Shown in pieces: positions 60,414 to 64,000 of a DNA stretch of 64,000 nt. The notes under the pieces are model-generated. The model saw only the letters and a program-made list of their open reading frames with translations, was not told where the DNA came from and made no database searches. The translations under genes were made by a program, and so were the position numbers. This DNA comes from Chloroflexota bacterium (GTDB taxonomy: Bacteria; Chloroflexota; Anaerolineae; UBA4142): contig JACRMI010000166.1 in assembly GCA_016215025.1 (NCBI GenBank), forward strand, positions 36,003 through 100,002. Direction: 5' to 3'. Within the stretch, counting starts at the first letter, position 1. Every line of letters begins with the position of its first letter.

Positions 60414-62255
60414 TTATTTTCGCGCCGCTTTTTTCTTCGGCGCTGCTTTTTTAGCTTTGCTGGCTTTAGTCAATTTCTTTGTGACCGATTTCTTCGTCGC
60501 TGCTTTTTTCGTTTTTTTCAACGTTCCGTAGATGCGCTTGATCTCCGCGTAAATTTCGCGTGTCGCGAACGGCGTGCCACCGTATTTGCGAAGACTATCG
60601 ACTTCGGTCCAGAATTCAGCTTGGATCATACGCGCGAACTGTCCGGTGTAATTCATCTCCGGCACGATGATCGCCTCACGATCCTTGATGAAATCGGCGA
60701 TCTCTTTGCGCGGCAAGGGGAAAATCAATTTAGTGTAGAGCACCGCGACCGGCATTCCTTCCGCTTCGGCGCGCTCCACCGCTTCGCGAACGGGACCAAT
60801 CGTGGAACCCCAGCCGACAATCGCAACTCGCGCCCTGGGATCGCCAAACTGTTCGAGCATACCAAACGCAGTCGCATCGTTCGCCGCTTCGCGAATCTTT
60901 TTGCCGCGCTTGAACATATTCTTGGTATGCATCTCCGGCGTGTAATCCGGTTCGCCGGTAGGCAAATGCTCCAGACCTTCAGCGACGTACTGACCGCCCT
61001 TCATACCGGGCAGCGACATCGGCGAAATACCGGACTCGGTGTCGCCATAGCGCGCGAAATTCGCTGGGTCTTGTCCATCCCACAATGTGCGCGGAACAAT
61101 TTTTACGCGCGACAGATCGAATGGGTTGATCGTTTGCACGCGCACCGACATATCTTGATCGCTCAGGAAAATAACCGGCGATTGATATTTTTCTGCGAGG
61201 TTGAACGCGTTGATCATTTGATAAAAATTATCTTCGACCGAGACCGGCGCGACGACGATGCGCGGTGCGTCGTCGTTCGCTCCAAAGACCGAGATGCGCA
61301 AATCGCCTTGCGAAACCTTGGTCGGCATACCGGTCGATGGACCCGCGCGCTGCACATCGACAATCACGACGGGCAGTTCCGCCATCGTCGCATGTCCGAT
61401 CAATTCGACCATCAACGCCAAGCCAGGGCCAGAGGTTGCCGTCATGGAACGCGTACCGGTGTACGATCCGCCCAACGCCATCCCCAGCGCGGCGATTTCG
61501 TCTTCGGCTTGAATGACGGTACCGCCGATGCGGGGAAATTCGCCGGCGAGAAATTCCATAATGTCGGTCGCCGGTGTGATGGGATAGCCCGCATAGAATC
61601 GACAACCCGCCGCAATCGCGCCCATCGCTGCGGCTTGATTGCCGCTGATGACGAGTCGTTCTTCGTCGGCAGCGCCTTGACGAGGCGTCAAACTGTATGG
61701 CGATTCTTTGGATACCTTTTGTTCGATATAATCATAACCGGATTTGAGCGCGAGCAGATTTTGCTCCAACATTTCTTTTTTGCGCCCCAGTTGTTTTTCG
61801 ACGACCGCCGTTGCCGTGCTAAAGGGCAAACCGAAAAGTTTGACCATAGCGCCAATCGTGATGATGTTGCGCCCGCGTTGGAAATTGATCGACTTGGCCA
61901 AATCGTTCAACGGCAATGGATATTGCATCACGCCATCTTGCGGCGGTGGCGTACTATCGTTTGAATTGTAAATGATCAAGCCGCCTTGCCGCACGAGCGA
62001 ATAATATCGATCCAATGATTCTTGGTCGAACGCGATCAGCATATCCAAATCATCGCCCTGCGACCAAACTTGTTCGGGCGCAATTCGCGCTTGGAACATG
62101 ACGTGCCCACCCTTGATTTCGGCGGGGATGGTACGCGTGGTGTAAACTTCCAACCCCGCGTATGCCGCGATGCGCGCGAAGACTTCGCCGGTCGTGACGA
62201 TACCGCCCGCCGCCGAGTCGCCGCCCACGCGGACGGTGAGTGTGTTGCTAGGCAT
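60414..62255 (-). CDS. korA: 2-oxoacid:ferredoxin oxidoreductase, fused gamma-alpha subunit, with Lys-rich tail
   Basis: 613 residues. The gamma part (about 1-190) has RVGGDSAAGGIVTTGEVFARIAA and IPAEIKGGH. The alpha part has GCRFYAGYPITPATDIMEFL, QAEDEIAALGMALGGSYTG, TATSGPGLALM and VDVQRAGPSTGMPTK. The conserved protein should end after YAEIKRIYGTL (about 576). Here it continues for 37 residues, rich in Lys/Ala/Thr (KKTKKAATKKSVTKK and so on), a histone H1-like tail. The rest is a normal Kor/Por alpha subunit. The tail is a clear oddity. Confidence 0.9.
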   Translation of the reverse strand: MPSNTLTVRVGGDSAAGGIVTTGEVFARIAAYAGLEVYTTRTIPAEIKGGHVMFQARIAPEQVWSQGDDLDMLIAFDQESLDRYYSLVRQGGLIIYNSNDSTPPPQDGVMQYPLPLNDLAKSINFQRGRNIITIGAMVKLFGLPFSTATAVVEKQLGRKKEMLEQNLLALKSGYDYIEQKVSKESPYSLTPRQGAADEERLVISGNQAAAMGAIAAGCRFYAGYPITPATDIMEFLAGEFPRIGGTVIQAEDEIAALGMALGGSYTGTRSMTATSGPGLALMVELIGHATMAELPVVIVDVQRAGPSTGMPTKVSQGDLRISVFGANDDAPRIVVAPVSVEDNFYQMINAFNLAEKYQSPVIFLSDQDMSVRVQTINPFDLSRVKIVPRTLWDGQDPANFARYGDTESGISPMSLPGMKGGQYVAEGLEHLPTGEPDYTPEMHTKNMFKRGKKIREAANDATAFGMLEQFGDPRARVAIVGWGSTIGPVREAVERAEAEGMPVAVLYTKLIFPLPRKEIADFIKDREAIIVPEMNYTGQFARMIQAEFWTEVDSLRKYGGTPFATREIYAEIKRIYGTLKKTKKAATKKSVTKKLTKASKAKKAAPKKKAARK

Positions 62256-62309
62256 AAAGCTCCCTCCAAAAAATTATTCCGAAAAATGATGCGATAGAAA
62301 AATTACAAC

Positions 62310-62389
62310 TTGTCATTTCGAGCGGAGCGAGAAATCTCTTATGCCGAAATGAGATTTCTCCACACCAAAACCGTTCGTCGAAATGACAA
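62310..62389. repeat. GTCATTTCGAG hairpin element, copy 8 (variant)
   Basis: Ends ttgtcatttcg (62310-62320) and cgaaatgacaa (62379-62389), with gagaaatctc paired to gagatttctc inside. It has the same layout as the other copies but a diverged core. Confidence 0.75.
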
Positions 62390-62393
62390 AAAA

Positions 62394-62642
62394 TCAATTG
62401 CGACTAGCGCAACTGCCGCACGAGCCACCACCGCACGAGCTGCCACAGCCGCAGCCGCCGCCACCCAACGAGGTGGTGCTGCCGCTCTCGCCATGCGCGA
62501 ATGCCGCGACTTTGGAAATCTGGCGCGCGACTTGGTCACCGTGACACTCTGGACATATCGCCGGTTCGTCGATATCTTTCATAGAGCGTTTGAGTTCGAA
62601 TGGTGACTTGCAATCCGAGCAAACATATTCATAGTAGGGCAT
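62394..62642 (-). CDS. FmdB-family zinc-ribbon protein
   Basis: 82 residues. The N-terminal FmdB/regulatory zinc ribbon has Cys8/Cys11 (YVCSDCKSPFE) and Cys30/Cys33 (CPECHG), then a Gly/Ser/Cys-rich tail GGGGCGCGSSCGGGSCGSC, which is normal for this family. AGAGGAG lies before the ATG at 62642. These small proteins accompany C1 and amidase genes but have no firm function. Confidence 0.88.
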   Translation of the reverse strand: MPYYEYVCSDCKSPFELKRSMKDIDEPAICPECHGDQVARQISKVAAFAHGESGSTTSLGGGGCGCGSSCGGGSCGSCASRN

Positions 62643-62816
62643 GGAATCTTCTCCTCTTGAGTTACGACTCATTTTACCAACTTTTATGGCGTTAGGCAAA
62701 TGACTTGCGTCATAACCATTACAACAGCGAATTTGGAAATAAACGAATTGAAAGACAAGCCATTTGCTGCCTTATGCAATGTCTCTTGATGCGGGACATG
62801 CTAATTCGTTTAATTC
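62643..62816. other. 174-bp spacer, nothing recognised
   Basis: Between the FmdB start and the LUD-domain protein stop there is no convincing hairpin or repeat. Confidence 0.4.
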
Positions 62817-63473
62817 TCAATTCGTTGTTGTTTCCTCCATGCACCACACGTACATCGCCTTCGGTCCATGCACGCCGATGGTTAATACTTTTTCAATGTC
62901 CGTCGTGCGGCTGGGTCCGGTAACAAGCACTGCACGCTTGTCTGATTTGATTTCGGCGAAGACATTTTGCAAATCGGCGCGCAACGCGCTAGGACGAAAT
63001 ATCGCCAAATGCACGGGCGGCAACAGCGAAACAAGTTGCGGATGCTCATGCGACGAACGCAGAACGAGCGTGCCGGTCTCTGGCAGCGCGGCGTCAACGC
63101 CGGTGATACCCAAATCGCATTCTGCCAACGCGCGCGGTGAAGCATCCGGCGAAATGATGGTCACGCCGAGCGCGGCAAGCGTTTCCGCAATGCCTAGTTC
63201 TTTCATTTCCTTTGTTTCCCACGCAGTTGATTTGGCAATCTTTTCCTTCTGTACCAACTCTCTCAAAGCATTCCGCAATTGTTCTACGTTTGCGATTCGA
63301 CAAGTCGTCCCACCAAGTTTCTCAATCTCCGAAAGCAAGAGCGCAATCTCAGCTTCAGTGTCACCCGGCAAACGCGGCGCAATGCGCGCGGCAGACGGCA
63401 ACGGCGCGCGAGTCGTCGCTTTGAGTGTAGTGCGGATGGAGTTGAGGATTTGGTCGCGTGGTAAAGTTGTCAT
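62817..63473 (-). CDS. LUD-domain protein (LutC/YkgG-like)
   Basis: 218 residues. GITGVDAALPETGTLVLRSS and VTGPSRTTDIEKVLTIGVHGP match the LUD domain of lactate-utilisation protein C. LutC works with LutA (a CCG Cys-rich protein) and LutB (an iron-sulfur protein) to oxidise lactate. Neither partner appears in the window, so the function is uncertain. The ATG at 63473 is chosen because a longer frame would overlap the upstream gene. Confidence 0.87.
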   Translation of the reverse strand: MTTLPRDQILNSIRTTLKATTRAPLPSAARIAPRLPGDTEAEIALLLSEIEKLGGTTCRIANVEQLRNALRELVQKEKIAKSTAWETKEMKELGIAETLAALGVTIISPDASPRALAECDLGITGVDAALPETGTLVLRSSHEHPQLVSLLPPVHLAIFRPSALRADLQNVFAEIKSDKRAVLVTGPSRTTDIEKVLTIGVHGPKAMYVWCMEETTTN

Positions 63474-63481
63474 CGACTGAG

Positions 63482-63745
63482 CTAACCCTCTGTAATATCT
63501 TCGACTTGCGCCTTGTTCAACGTAATCAAGTCGCACGGTTTTATCTTCAAATCATGCTCAGATGAACCTGTGCCGCCGTAAACGAATTGTCTCTCCAGAA
63601 TAGTTCGATCCATCAAAGGTTGAAATCCTTCGTTGAAAAGAGAAACAAATCCAAAATCGCAATTCGTAAGTTCAAGGACCTTTTCCCTCTCCGCCAATTT
63701 TAAATCACGCACCTTCAACAGCTTTTTGGCAATAAAGCAAAAGTC
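63482..63745 (-). pseudogene. YbaK/EbsC-type aminoacyl-tRNA editing protein, C-terminal fragment
   Basis: The reading frame gives FCFIAKKLLKVRDLKLAER, LTNCDFGFVSLFN and later KIKPCDLITL, which fit the C-terminal half of YbaK/ProX deacylases (the pattern of an elTG...G.vsPF segment followed by the final strand). The N-terminal half is missing: upstream of about 63745 the frame meets a stop at 63755-63757. The adjacent sequence is a different gene on the plus strand. The truncation is most simply explained by an insertion at the right edge. Confidence 0.6.
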
Positions 63746-64000
63746 ACTTTTTGACTAAAAAGAGTTCTCATGAACAATCAGCTCTATCCTGCCAAGGAAA
63801 GGGCCAAACATGAGAACTCCAAAGACATTATACCATACCACACCGACCATTTATCCTTGTGAATTATCAACCTGTCCCAAGTGTCATCAACCCTTGGTGG
63901 AACTGCCCTATGTGACTGGACGGAAAACCATCCAAACCATGAACGCCGTGATGACCGTTGCTTACCGGCCCAAACACTGTGTCAATCGTAGATGCACCGC
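63746..64000 (+). mobile_element. Probable insertion-sequence left end (edge-truncated)
   Basis: From 63746 to the edge: the sequence cactttttgactaaaaag, a ribosome-like ggaaaggg and an ATG at 63810. It begins where the YbaK-type frame is lost. A short inverted pair agtca (63742-63746) / tgact (63752-63756) lies at the boundary. Element family and right end are outside the window. Confidence 0.5.
63810..64000 (+). CDS. Probable transposase N-terminus with zinc ribbon, partial
   Basis: The frame from ATG 63810 is open to the edge. It reads MRTPKTLYHTTPTIYPCELS, then TCPKCHQPLVELPY and PKHCVNRRCTA. The CPKC and later HCVNRRC cysteines suggest a zinc ribbon at the N terminus, as in several transposase families. 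It lies next to a gene truncated at the same point. Without the rest, the family cannot be decided. Confidence 0.5.
   Translation, partial: MRTPKTLYHTTPTIYPCELSTCPKCHQPLVELPYVTGRKTIQTMNAVMTVAYRPKHCVNRRCT

Noticed and set aside
60381..61964. A 527-residue open frame on the plus strand
   Set aside because: It is antisense to korA, rich in Arg/His/Phe and begins within a hairpin repeat; korA has all its family motifs.

Overview
The window reads as a chromosome segment of a Chloroflexota (Anaerolineae-like) bacterium, probably an anaerobic saccharolytic heterotroph. This is inferred from style, not from a marker gene. The clues are lipoprotein binding proteins with Pro/Thr/Ala and Ser/Ala linkers, SBBP-repeat and PA14 secreted proteins, an HdrA-like flavoprotein, a 2-oxoacid:ferredoxin oxidoreductase, and intergenic gaps full of short palindromic repeats. 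Coding density is high. I saw no rRNA, tRNA or CRISPR array.

Left part (1-27 kb). The 3' part of an HdrA-like gene is followed by a 434-bp gap with a bidirectional terminator. A carbohydrate-acid catabolism region follows: FAH-family hydrolase divergent from a malate/lactate-type dehydrogenase, then a long minus-strand run (about 19.8 kb down to 3.5 kb): MFS permease, SDR, Gfo/Idh/MocA dehydrogenase, IclR regulator, complete Opp/Dpp-type ABC importer, HpcH aldolase, FGGY kinase and a D-2-hydroxyacid dehydrogenase. Three unrelated genes sit between oppC and oppD. On the plus strand are a DapA-family aldolase, an unrecognised UroD-like protein, a zinc alcohol dehydrogenase, another Gfo/Idh dehydrogenase, altronate dehydratase and a YhcH-family protein. 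A minus-strand SDR lies between them.

Middle part (27-46 kb), all minus strand: an acyl-CoA set (MaoC hydratase, enoyl-CoA hydratase, CoA-transferase, OYE-type flavoenzyme), an SDR, a GH88 unsaturated uronyl hydrolase, two Gfo/Idh dehydrogenases, a cupin, an SsuABC/NMT1-type importer, a GntR regulator with a clear palindromic operator, an MtaA/UroD methyltransferase, an enolase-superfamily enzyme and an XRE/NB-ARC/TPR regulator. The genes suggest breakdown of uronate-containing polysaccharide: a secreted heparinase II/III-like lyase (51.5 kb), GH88, SDRs and altronate dehydratase could converge on 2-keto-3-deoxygluconate, cleaved by the DapA-type aldolase. This pathway is inference.

Right part (46-64 kb): a small zinc-ribbon protein; an SBBP-repeat gene that is frameshifted and fused out of frame to a beta-helix gene; its intact paralogue; the lyase-like protein; a PA14 protein; an anti-sigma/sigma pair; lipA; a three-repeat lipoprotein; KorB and KorA (with an unusual lysine-rich tail); FmdB; a LutC-like protein; and a YbaK-type editing gene truncated next to what looks like the left end of an insertion sequence.

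The most unusual signals are: (a) a 51-bp palindrome lying in frame inside the HdrA-like gene; (b) several families of intergenic 'stutter' palindromes, some nested in each other; (c) a shared C-terminal LP-type motif on three successive secreted proteins; (d) the broken SBBP/beta-helix chimera; (e) the lysine-rich tail on KorA.
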